Positions 17,653-24,235 of a DNA stretch of 37,377 nt are shown piece after piece (position 1 is the first letter of the stretch; every line of letters begins with the position of its first letter). Origin of the DNA: an uncultured bacterium (GTDB lineage: Bacteria; Cyanobacteriota; Vampirovibrionia; Gastranaerophilales; Gastranaerophilaceae); the NCBI GenBank assembly GCA_949286885.1, contig CASEEG010000099.1, forward strand, positions 1 to 37,377. Reading direction: 5' to 3'. The translations under genes were made by a program, and so were the position numbers. Under the pieces are notes generated by a model. It was not told the DNA's origin and did no database searches. It was given only the letters and a program-made list of their open reading frames with translations.

Positions 17653-17681
17653 AATATAACATGTGCAATATCGCTCGTCAA
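17653..17681 (-). promoter_or_regulatory. rpsU promoter
   Basis: Minus strand: TTGACG (17681-17676), a 17-bp spacer, TATATT (17658-17653). This is close to the sigma-70 consensus, and the predicted start is near 17646, leaving a leader of about 35 nt with a strong ribosome binding site. Confidence 0.6.
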
Positions 17682-17686
17682 GTAAA

Positions 17687-19060
17687 CTAAAGCTGTTTTG
17701 TAACCAGAGCAAAAATGTCGTTAAAAACAACAAAAATCATGAGCAATATCAAAAGCATAAAAAATACTCTTGAAATACCTTCTACTATTTTCTCATCCAA
17801 CTCTCTGCCACATATTTTTTCTAACGCTAAAAACATAAGATGTCCGCCATCAAGTGCCGGAATAGGAAGTAAATTAATTATAGCAAGATCTATGCTTATA
17901 ATAGCACTTAACAATAGGCCTTTAAGCATACCCGAGTTTTCAATAATATCGCCTCCAACTTTTGTGATTGCAACAATCCCATGCATATCACTGAGAGGAA
18001 CTTTACCGCTAACCAGTTGCCACAGACCCAATAGCATAAGTTTTGTATTAACAACAATATAATCCCAAGAATGGGTCAGCACATCAAGAGGTGATTTAAC
18101 AGGAACAAAAATCTCGCTTACTTCTAATTTAACTCCCAACAAACCGTCCTTTGAAGTTCTAAGATTTTCAAAAGTATATTCTTTACCGTCTCTTAAAACT
18201 GTTACAGACAGCGGCTTATAACTGTCAGAAAGAGCATAGGCTATATCTGAGATACTATAGTCTTTATCAGCACTAAACTTGCTTTTTCCAGCCAGTAAGA
18301 GTGACAAATTTTTCTGCTCTTTTGAAAGTTCAATCTCATCAGTGACATATTTTTCTATTCCCAATAAAACGTTGTCACTTACTTTTACTTGGTTCTCAGG
18401 GGTCATCATAGGAAGGTATATTTCTTGTCCTGCCATTACCATCTCCCCAATTTCTGGGTTTAAACTCTTTAATTCATTTAATTTTCTCTCAACTGTGGTT
18501 TTTGATACAAATCCATCAAAAAATTTACTCTTTTGAACAAGAAAAATAAACTGATAAGAATTGACTATCTCAGATCCGTTAACTTTTATAATTTTATCGT
18601 TAGGCTTTAAACCCGACTGGGCAACATTAGAGCTGACTTCGGGAGCAAAATCTTTTATATAAACATCATATTTACTGCTGGGCAATTTGTGATAATATGC
18701 AGCGCAAAACATCACGAGAAATAAAGCAAAAACCACATTTGCAAAAACACCTGCAGAAACAACAATCGCTTTCTGCCAAGGTTTTTTGTTCTTGAAACGT
18801 TTGGGGGAATCAAGCGGTAAGCTTTTTATATCCTCATTATCCTCGTCGTCATCAGGGAAAGACACATAACCTCCCAAAAGAAAAGCATGTATGGTAATTT
18901 TTGTTTCACCACATTTTGTTTCGTATAAAACAGGCCCAATAGGCAAGCCAATACCAAAATGTGAAACTTGAATACCAAAAGCGCGTGCAGCAAGGTAATG
19001 ACCCAATTCATGGACAAGAACCAAAAGACTTATTAAAACTAGCATTATCAAAATATTCAT
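17687..19060 (-). CDS. rseP: Site-2 membrane metalloprotease RseP (M50B)
   Basis: RseP is an intramembrane zinc protease that cleaves transmembrane segments, classically of anti-sigma factors and leftover signal peptides. The 457-aa protein has zinc motif HELGH (17-21) in the first helix, a second helix (about 96-120), a periplasmic PDZ region, and the C-terminal motif NLLPIPALDGGH with LDG at 403-405 and a last helix (about 430-452). The PDZ region (about 145-315) is interrupted by about 100 residues (180-285), including LNPEIGEMVMAGQEIYLP, which looks like the end of a LysM repeat. It starts 8 nt after the 374-aa coiled-coil gene. There is no uppS, cdsA or dxr neighbour, which is the usual setting in many bacteria. 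Confidence 0.93.
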   Translation of the reverse strand: MNILIMLVLISLLVLVHELGHYLAARAFGIQVSHFGIGLPIGPVLYETKCGETKITIHAFLLGGYVSFPDDDEDNEDIKSLPLDSPKRFKNKKPWQKAIVVSAGVFANVVFALFLVMFCAAYYHKLPSSKYDVYIKDFAPEVSSNVAQSGLKPNDKIIKVNGSEIVNSYQFIFLVQKSKFFDGFVSKTTVERKLNELKSLNPEIGEMVMAGQEIYLPMMTPENQVKVSDNVLLGIEKYVTDEIELSKEQKNLSLLLAGKSKFSADKDYSISDIAYALSDSYKPLSVTVLRDGKEYTFENLRTSKDGLLGVKLEVSEIFVPVKSPLDVLTHSWDYIVVNTKLMLLGLWQLVSGKVPLSDMHGIVAITKVGGDIIENSGMLKGLLLSAIISIDLAIINLLPIPALDGGHLMFLALEKICGRELDEKIVEGISRVFFMLLILLMIFVVFNDIFALVTKQL

Positions 19061-19068
19061 ACTTTCAG

Positions 19069-20193
19069 CTACTTCTTGGCCTTTTTCCTAACAAATCTGT
19101 AAAAACCAAAAAAAGTTGGCTTATATGAATTTAAGTTTTTATTTGACTCTGCAAGCAGTAATTTTAGTTTTCTGTTCTGCTCTTCTAAGGTTGTTATTTT
19201 TTGTTCCAAAATTTGAGACTTCTTTTCGGCCTGAATAAGCTTAGTACTATTTCTGTCTTCGTTTGAGAGTACGGCAGAAACTTGTTTGGCAATCTTTTTT
19301 GCAATTGCTCTTGCAATCATGTTCAAAGTCTTCTCGGAAATATCGAATTTAAATGCATTTTCCTGTTTTGGCGGAGTAACATCGATATTTTTCTTTGCAA
19401 GCTCATTAACAATATACTTCTGGAATTTTTCTTGTGCCTGTATGGAATCCGACAGAAGACCTATATCATCAAAGTCATCCTCATTTTCATCTGTAGATGA
19501 TAATTCTGTGGCAATATTGTGTTCAATTTCATTGTTAAAATCTTTCTGCACAAAATCAGAAGTATCTTGGTTAGGATTTTGTGAACTACTCCAATAATTC
19601 TCTTGGGTTTGAACATTTTCATGCTCAAAAACAGTCTCATCTGAAGTCTTTGCAAACTGAAGCTGTATATCATGTTGAGAATCAGAACTTGACTCTTTGT
19701 TAGTGTTTTCACTTCCAGAGTCTATTATGCGGACATCATCTGTTGGTTTATCATTTGCAAAATCAGCAGAAACATCGTCCCAACGATACCATTTAATATT
19801 TTCAAGAGAGGCTTTTTTGTCAACCTCCAAACCTTTTGAATCTTCACCGGTAAAAGTTTGATTTGAATTCGATACCAAAACAGGTTGTCCAGTCGGGGTA
19901 TTAAAATTTTGCAGTGAAGGACCAGAATTTTGTGCAAAATCAGGTTTGTATCCGGCATCCCCGAGACTATTTTGCGACTCTTGATTATCAGTAGTGAATG
20001 GTTTTTTTAAAACATTTGAGACCAAAACATCATATGCGCTTTTGTCAAAAAACTCATTCCCATTTTCATCTTCAAAAATTGCCTCGATTTTATATTTCTG
20101 AAGAAAAGAGCCTAGAGTAAGATAGTCTACAAAAAACCCGTCTTGCGCAAGCTTCTGCAATATATCATTTTTACTAAAGACCTTTGTTTCCAT
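19069..20193 (-). CDS. Hypothetical protein: HTH-like N-terminus, acidic linker, C-terminal coiled coil
   Basis: The family of this 374-aa protein is not recognised. Residues about 6-60 (SKNDILQKLAQDGFFVDYLT, then FEDENGNEFFDKSAYDVLV) resemble a small winged-helix or MerR-like fold. Residues about 65-255 are Ser/Asn/Asp/Gln-rich and probably disordered. From about 258 it is helical, with a Lys/Ala-rich helix (NMIARAIAKKIAKQVSAVL), a coiled coil (about 318-352) and a basic aromatic tail (FFGFYRFVRKKAKK) that could touch membrane or nucleic acid. It has a good promoter upstream and is followed by rseP after 8 nt, so they are co-expressed. A role with RseP, for example as substrate or regulator, is conceivable, but no transmembrane helix is present. 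Confidence 0.6.
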   Translation of the reverse strand: METKVFSKNDILQKLAQDGFFVDYLTLGSFLQKYKIEAIFEDENGNEFFDKSAYDVLVSNVLKKPFTTDNQESQNSLGDAGYKPDFAQNSGPSLQNFNTPTGQPVLVSNSNQTFTGEDSKGLEVDKKASLENIKWYRWDDVSADFANDKPTDDVRIIDSGSENTNKESSSDSQHDIQLQFAKTSDETVFEHENVQTQENYWSSSQNPNQDTSDFVQKDFNNEIEHNIATELSSTDENEDDFDDIGLLSDSIQAQEKFQKYIVNELAKKNIDVTPPKQENAFKFDISEKTLNMIARAIAKKIAKQVSAVLSNEDRNSTKLIQAEKKSQILEQKITTLEEQNRKLKLLLAESNKNLNSYKPTFFGFYRFVRKKAKK

Positions 20194-20218
20194 TTCGATA
20201 CCGTAATACTATCCTTTT

Positions 20219-20247
20219 ATTATATATTAAAGCTGCCTTAATGACAA
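20219..20247 (-). promoter_or_regulatory. Promoter of the 374-aa gene and rseP
   Basis: Minus strand: TTGTCA (20247-20242), a 17-bp spacer, TATAAT (20224-20219), both near consensus. The start is predicted near 20212, so the leader is only about 19 nt and AAAGGA lies at its very 5' end. Confidence 0.6.
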
Positions 20248-20259
20248 CAGATAACTTTT

Positions 20260-20286
20260 AAAAAAATGCCTCGCAAACATTGAGGC
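20260..20286 (-). terminator. Terminator after the AMIN-like gene
   Basis: Minus strand: GCCTC (20286-20282), a 9-nt loop, GAGGC (20272-20268), then A and seven T. It is a short but GC-rich stem placed 30 nt after the stop codon, and it separates this gene from the 374-aa gene/rseP unit. Confidence 0.65.
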
Positions 20287-20315
20287 TATTGGTTGAGTAT
20301 TATTTTGCAATTAAA

Positions 20316-21446
20316 TCAAACTGCAGATTTTCTTCTGTTGATGCCTTCTCTAAGGCCTTGAGCAAGGTCAACTCTTCCGCTTTGTTCATATATCTTTGTT
20401 ACAGACTCCAGGAATTTTATATTTTCTATGTTAGCACCTTTTTTTTGTTGTTGGTCTTGCCTTTGAACTTTAGTTGCAAACTCGCTTGAAGGTTTTTGAA
20501 TTCGTTTCTGATAAGAAACTTGCTGAACTGTTTTGTTTTGTAGGCCTCTTGAAACATAAGGGTTTTTCTGCGAGTTTTGATATGCATTAAGAGCATAATT
20601 TTGTCGTATAGGATTTGCAGGCACCCTGTAATTTTGCCTTTGCTTCAAATTTGGAATATCAGCATATTTTAAAGACTGATTTTTTGGAGCTACATGAGAA
20701 TTATTGGGAACTCCGACCTGTTTATATACAGCGTTAAGCGCACCTTCTCTTATTTCACTTCTGTCATTTTTATAAGCAGAACTTAAGCCAATTAAGGGTT
20801 CTTCCTGGAGTTTTACCTTTGCAAATACCTTTTTGGAAATAATTGCACAAGCAGCCAAAAGGACTATGCAGACAACCAGTGTCAAATCTGTTTTTTCACC
20901 AAATAAACCAAAAAACGAAGAGAAAAGGTGCTCAGGATTAAAAGAGTTATCATCCCAATCTATATTCTCACCTGCTATCTCATTAATGTCGTTTGTTGGC
21001 CTGTATTCTCTTATAGGGCGATTAATAATAATTTCATTTTTTGCATTTGAACCTGTAGCTTGTTTTGTCTCAAACACAAGTCTTGTATTACTAGTATTAA
21101 TACCATTGACGTAAATTCTTACTTTGCTGTTTTCTAGTTGCTGAACAATAAGAGCATCAACTCCTGACACATTGTCATATATAGTATCAAGATTATCAAC
21201 AGTCAAGGCATTTTTTAAATCAAAATACACGCTATCAGCATTTTGCGCCTTTTCTTTGTACTCAACAGGCTTATCTGCCTTCACCGTCAACTGGTAAGCA
21301 CCGTTTAAATCTTTTGGCTTTGAAATCGTAACAGAAGTTATCAAACTTTCCTGCGCAGCAGAAGATAAACACAATAACAAGAAAGCTGTCAATGCCAAAA
21401 ATAATCTTTTAAAATTGAACACATATGTCCATTGCATAATACTCAA
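20316..21446 (-). CDS. Exported AMIN-like domain protein with one C-proximal TM and a Gln/Asn-rich cytoplasmic tail
   Basis: This protein of about 376 aa has an N-terminal signal or anchor (about 12-31). An AMIN-like beta domain follows (about 35-145: VTISKPKDLNGAYQLTVKAD, SVYFDLKNAL, LVFETKQATG), the kind that binds peptidoglycan in AmiC and PilQ-related proteins. A second membrane helix (187-205) and a basic, Gln/Asn-rich tail complete it. If residues 1-31 are cleaved, the tail (206-376) is cytoplasmic. The tail ends in a helical segment (IYEQSGRVDLAQGLREGINR). Two starts are possible: TTG 21444-21446, 5 nt after GGGAG, or ATG 21435-21437, 14 nt after it. The TTG spacing is better. The Shine-Dalgarno lies in a 10-bp stem. 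A cell-envelope or pilus role is inferred only. Confidence 0.6.
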   Translation of the reverse strand: MSIMQWTYVFNFKRLFLALTAFLLLCLSSAAQESLITSVTISKPKDLNGAYQLTVKADKPVEYKEKAQNADSVYFDLKNALTVDNLDTIYDNVSGVDALIVQQLENSKVRIYVNGINTSNTRLVFETKQATGSNAKNEIIINRPIREYRPTNDINEIAGENIDWDDNSFNPEHLFSSFFGLFGEKTDLTLVVCIVLLAACAIISKKVFAKVKLQEEPLIGLSSAYKNDRSEIREGALNAVYKQVGVPNNSHVAPKNQSLKYADIPNLKQRQNYRVPANPIRQNYALNAYQNSQKNPYVSRGLQNKTVQQVSYQKRIQKPSSEFATKVQRQDQQQKKGANIENIKFLESVTKIYEQSGRVDLAQGLREGINRRKSAV

Positions 21447-21506
21447 ATACTCTCCCTAATTAATATTAATGTATAGTTAAACATTAACTTTTTTTCGGGA
21501 GAGTAT
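21447..21506 (-). promoter_or_regulatory. SD-sequestering stem-loop in the leader of the AMIN-like gene
   Basis: On the minus strand ATACTCTCCC (21506-21497, upstream arm) is perfectly complementary to GGGAGAGTAT (21456-21447), which contains the gene's Shine-Dalgarno and ends one base before the TTG start. Inside the loop TTAATGT (21487-21481) can pair with ACATTAA (21472-21466), 8-nt loop, giving a two-tier hairpin. The arms hold five G-C pairs. Confidence 0.6.
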
Positions 21507-21552
21507 CATCAACCTGTGGATTTAAAATATACCTCAATCTAAAGATTGATTT

Positions 21553-22023
21553 TTATTTTAAATTAGATATTAAATTAACCATTTCAATTGCAGATTTTGC
21601 AGCATCAGAGCCTTTATTGCCTGATTTTGTACCAGCACGCTCAATTGCTTGTTCAATATTATCTGTTGTCAGTATTCCGAAAATAACAGGCAGACCCTCT
21701 GATAAAGAAACAGAAGCAACACCTTTTGAAACTTCAGCGCAAACATAGTCATAATGACTGGTTGAACCCTTAATAACAGCACCAAGAGTAACAATTGCAC
21801 AATATTTTTTTGTTTGAGCCGCTTTTTTTGCCATCAAAGGAATTTCAAAAGCACCGGGAACCCAAAGAACATCAATATTATTTTCATTTACACCAAGACG
21901 CAAAAAAGAATCAAGTGCGCCAGATAAAAGCTTTGAGCTTATAAATTCATTAAACCTTGAAACAATAATACAAAACTTATCAGATGATGATGCGTATAAA
22001 TTACCTTCTATAATATTTGGCAT
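21553..22023 (-). CDS. ribH: 6,7-dimethyl-8-ribityllumazine synthase
   Basis: This enzyme joins 5-amino-6-ribitylamino-uracil with 3,4-dihydroxy-2-butanone phosphate in the penultimate step of riboflavin synthesis. The 156-aa protein matches E. coli RibE in length and has [15 protein letters not shown], the substrate-binding VPGAFEIPL, and [15 protein letters not shown] with catalytic His90. The end [12 protein letters not shown] is also typical. It is alone: no ribD, ribE or ribAB neighbour and no FMN-riboswitch-like leader. The Shine-Dalgarno AAGGGGAT has upstream complements (AATATCC with GGATATT), so leader structure may affect it. A strong minus-strand terminator stands about 60 nt upstream, so ribH is either attenuated by read-through or has a promoter within those 60 nt. 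Confidence 0.95.
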   Translation of the reverse strand: MPNIIEGNLYASSSDKFCIIVSRFNEFISSKLLSGALDSFLRLGVNENNIDVLWVPGAFEIPLMAKKAAQTKKYCAIVTLGAVIKGSTSHYDYVCAEVSKGVASVSLSEGLPVIFGILTTDNIEQAIERAGTKSGNKGSDAAKSAIEMVNLISNLK

Positions 22024-22081
22024 AAAATATCCCCTTAACCTTTACAAAAGGATATTAACACAAAAATATTTTTACATAAAG

Positions 22082-22108
22082 AAAAAGGCTTTTGATTTTC
22101 AAAAGCCT
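22082..22108 (-). terminator. Strong minus-strand terminator upstream of ribH
   Basis: AGGCTTTTGA and TCAAAAGCCT form a perfect 10-bp stem (22086-22095 with 22099-22108), loop of 3. On the minus strand it is followed by TTTTTCTTT. The plus strand has no U-tract. It therefore ends a transcript that begins in the gap to the right, about 60 nt before ribH. Confidence 0.75.
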
Positions 22109-22205
22109 CTCGGAATACTTGTTTAGTAATTCCTCGTGTGTGAAGTGAAGGTTAGTGTGTGTTGGTTAGAAAGTATATCTTTTATGTTTTGTTATATCTT
22201 GTTTA
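22082..22205 (-). ncRNA. Candidate small RNA or ribH leader RNA (about 120 nt)
   Basis: The minus strand between the repeated 21-nt element (22228-22208) and the terminator holds no ORF. It is made of a long G-poor, A/C-rich stretch with CCAACACACAC and ACUUCACACAC, then a bulged hairpin (22133-22112, GGAAU...AUUCC), then the terminator hairpin. This is the layout of an sRNA: an unpaired target-binding stretch, a stabilising hairpin and an intrinsic terminator. ACUUCACACAC differs at two of 11 positions from ACUCCUCACAC, the conserved unpaired motif of cyanobacterial Yfr1 as I recall it. That likeness is weak because the sequence is low in complexity. The 5' end is not determined. Confidence 0.45.
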
Positions 22206-22207
22206 TC

Positions 22208-22228
22208 GCTTACATATATATAAAGTAT
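22208..22228 (-). repeat. 21-nt element, copy 1 (upstream of candidate sRNA)
   Basis: On the minus strand this is A-TACTTTATATATATGTAAG-C. An identical 21-nt sequence occurs on the plus strand at 34230-34250, in front of the 58-aa gene. Both copies lie just upstream of a short transcription unit ending in a strong terminator, so a promoter or regulator site is likely. Confidence 0.5.
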
Positions 22229-22329
22229 TTCACTTTTAAAAAATTGCGCATTTTCGTTTTTTGTTTACAAAACTTAACAATATGTAAAAATTAGTACTAT
22301 TAGCGAGAGTTTTCTGTTTTGTTTTAATA

Positions 22330-22383
22330 TTAAGAAATATTAAGAATAGAATTATTTTTTAAATTCATCTTAATTTTTCTTAA
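22330..22383. promoter_or_regulatory. Paired CTTAA-N5-CTTAA boxes upstream of the sigma-factor promoter
   Basis: TTAAGAAATATTAAGA (22330-22345) and TCTTAATTTTTCTTAA (22368-22383) are inverted copies of each other with one mismatch, 22 bp apart. Each contains two half-sites with a 10-bp period. The right copy ends 8 bp before the -35 at 22392. The left copy, reversed, is identical to 8600-8615. Confidence 0.4.
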
Positions 22384-22391
22384 CAATAGAC

Positions 22392-22420
22392 TTGTTATTT
22401 TTTATATCGAGTGATATATT
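22392..22420 (+). promoter_or_regulatory. Promoter of the sigma-factor gene, extended -10
   Basis: TTGTTA (22392-22397), a 17-bp spacer, TATATT (22415-22420), with TG one base before the -10. Start predicted near 22427, about 200 nt before the sigma ATG, which implies a long 5' leader. Confidence 0.5.
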
Positions 22421-22426
22421 AAATAT

Positions 22427-22630
22427 ATACGTTGTATATCAGTTGTTGTTTTTCTCATACGGTAACACTTTTTAGCGAAACATAAATAATTCGCAAAAAA
22501 ATTCCTGTTGTATCTTATTAAATTTTATTCGCAAAAATTAAGCCAAAAAAGGCTCGGCGTGGCGTGCAAAACGCCAAACATTTTATTGTCAAAAATTATG
22601 GTTAGAAATATATTTTAGGAGATGTCTTTT
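22427..22630 (+). other. Long, structured 5' leader of the sigma-factor mRNA
   Basis: The predicted leader contains three hairpins: GCGAA/TTCGC (22475-22479 with 22490-22494), AGCC/GGCT (22541-22544 with 22551-22554), and TGGCGT/ACGCCA (22560-22565 with 22571-22576, after a tandem GGCGT). No ORF is seen. The rest of the 22024-22630 gap holds the sRNA candidate and operator-like repeats listed separately. Confidence 0.35.
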
Positions 22631-23530
22631 ATGAAAAATTCGCTTAACAACAAAAATTATTTTAACTTTGCACAAATTTCAAATTTTGATGAAAATCTTG
22701 CACAATATGTAAGGAAAATCTCTAAATACCCTATTTTAAGCACACAAGAAGAAAAAGAGCTTGCACGCAAAGTAGCAGAAGGAGACATTGAAGCAAAGAA
22801 AAAATTAATTCAATCTAACTTAAGGCTTGTTTTTAACGTGGCAAAAAAATCAATCCACACGACAACACTAAGCTTGTGTGATTTGATTCAAGAAGGAAAT
22901 ATGGGACTAATTGCAGCAGTAGATAAATTTAACTGGAAATTAGGCTATAAATTTTCCACTTATGCCACCTGGTGGATTAAACAAGCAATGTTTAAGGCAA
23001 TTTCAGAGCAATCTTATTCAATGAAAATTCCTGTCTACATTCAAGAAACTTTATCAAGATACAAAAAGGCAAAAACTAGCTTAGAACAAAAATATGGCTG
23101 TAGCGTAAAAGGCTCTCAAGTAGCAGAAAAAATCGGATACAGTGAAGAAAAAATTGACTTATTTTTAAACGCATTTAACAAAGCATTATCTATTGAAACC
23201 GGTTTTGAAGTTTTGAAAGACTCAAAAGGCACGCGCGAAATGAGTCTTGGCGAAATAATAGAAGACGAGAAACAAAATGTTGAAAAATATGTTCTTGATG
23301 AACAGCTAAAACATGACATTAATTGCGCACTGGAGTGTCTTAAAACAAGGGAAAAAGAAGTCCTTACAATGCGATTTGGACTAAATGAAAGCGCAAGAAA
23401 AACACTAGAGGAAATAGGCAACATTTACGGTGTTACAAAAGAGTGCATAAGGCAAATTGAAAAGCGTGCATTATCAAAAATACACTCCACCAAGGCTTGC
23501 AGGGAAATGCTCGTTAGTTACGTTATTTAA
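22631..23530 (+). CDS. Alternative RNA polymerase sigma factor, sigma-70 family (group 2/3 type)
   Basis: From ATG 22631 the protein has 299 aa. It lacks region 1.1 and holds region 1.2 (about 21-52), region 2 (56-125: DLIQEGNMGLIAAVDKF, FSTYATWWIKQAM), region 3 (135-215) and region 4 (228-290, helix-turn-helix LEEIGNIYGVTKECIRQIEK). Region 2.4 reads AISEQSYSMKIPVYIQE, where housekeeping RpoD has charged ADQARTIRIPVHM-type sequence, so -10 recognition may differ. The ATG at 22631 is preferred to 22622 because AGGAG ends 9 nt before it but directly abuts the earlier codon. The promoter region has operator-like repeats and a long leader, suggesting tight control. The gene overlaps the convergent bioC by 8 bp. 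The regulon cannot be named. Confidence 0.88.
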   Translation: MKNSLNNKNYFNFAQISNFDENLAQYVRKISKYPILSTQEEKELARKVAEGDIEAKKKLIQSNLRLVFNVAKKSIHTTTLSLCDLIQEGNMGLIAAVDKFNWKLGYKFSTYATWWIKQAMFKAISEQSYSMKIPVYIQETLSRYKKAKTSLEQKYGCSVKGSQVAEKIGYSEEKIDLFLNAFNKALSIETGFEVLKDSKGTREMSLGEIIEDEKQNVEKYVLDEQLKHDINCALECLKTREKEVLTMRFGLNESARKTLEEIGNIYGVTKECIRQIEKRALSKIHSTKACREMLVSYVI

Positions 23531-24233
23531 CTTTTGCAAGTACATAAATCGGATTGTAAGTAAGTGCAACCCCGTTATTATCCCCAAAAAGCTCTCTATA
23601 CTTAGCTTCAAAGGTTTTAAGGCGCTCTTTGTTCCACTTATGATTATCACTAACCATCGCACCTGTTGATTTAATGTGTCTTAAAACCTCAATTGGGGAG
23701 GAAAAATAAATAGTTTGAATTTCCCTTTCATATTCAACAATTTCATATCCACACTCAGGCAAAATTTTTAAATAATCAACATAAAAAAGCCCTGTATCTA
23801 CAATGCTTTTAAACTGCATGCAATTGTCTTTGCCAAAACTTGAAAAAGCAAGTACGCCATCATTTGCAAGAGAACTTTTTATATTTAATAAAAAGTTCTC
23901 AATGTCAGAAATCCATTGAAAACACGCATTTGAAATTATTAAATTACAATTTTTTGGCAGCTGGATTTTTGCCACATCACCCTTTAAAAAAGAGTAATTG
24001 TAACCTGTGAAATTATCGGTAATATCGTTTAAAATAAGTTCATCAAATATAAAATTTTTAACTATATTTTCGCTCAAAAGTCCAGTGCCACAGCCAATTT
24101 CAAATATTTTAGAATATTTTTTCCCAAAATATTTTTCGCACAACAAACATAAGCTCTTTGCCATTTGTTTTTGCACAATCGCATTATCCCTGTAAGAATT
24201 TGCAGCTTTTGAAAAATCAAGTGCCTTATCCAT
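23523..24233 (-). CDS. bioC: Malonyl-[ACP] O-methyltransferase BioC
   Basis: BioC methylates the free carboxyl of malonyl-ACP with S-adenosylmethionine, so that fatty-acid enzymes can build the pimeloyl chain of biotin. The 236-aa protein shows the BioC start DFSKAANSYRDNAIVQKQMA, SAM motif I FEIGCGTGLLSE, the post-motif SNACFQWI, and LAFSSFGKDN. These together separate BioC from general methyltransferases. The ATG lies 2 nt after the bioG stop, with AGG in the end of bioG as ribosome site, so the two are co-translated. The 3' end overlaps the sigma-factor gene by 8 bp. bioA, bioB, bioD and bioF are not in the window. Confidence 0.9.
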   Translation of the reverse strand: MDKALDFSKAANSYRDNAIVQKQMAKSLCLLCEKYFGKKYSKIFEIGCGTGLLSENIVKNFIFDELILNDITDNFTGYNYSFLKGDVAKIQLPKNCNLIISNACFQWISDIENFLLNIKSSLANDGVLAFSSFGKDNCMQFKSIVDTGLFYVDYLKILPECGYEIVEYEREIQTIYFSSPIEVLRHIKSTGAMVSDNHKWNKERLKTFEAKYRELFGDNNGVALTYNPIYVLAKVK

Positions 24234-24235
24234 AG

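Noticed and set aside
21536-21556. Terminator hairpin TCAATC-TAAA-GATTGA after ribH
   Set aside because: The T-run follows on the plus strand, where no transcript is expected; for ribH (minus) the U-tract is poor.
22024-22205. FMN riboswitch upstream of ribH
   Set aside because: The region has a terminator but none of the G-rich conserved FMN aptamer segments; it is A/C-rich and G-poor.
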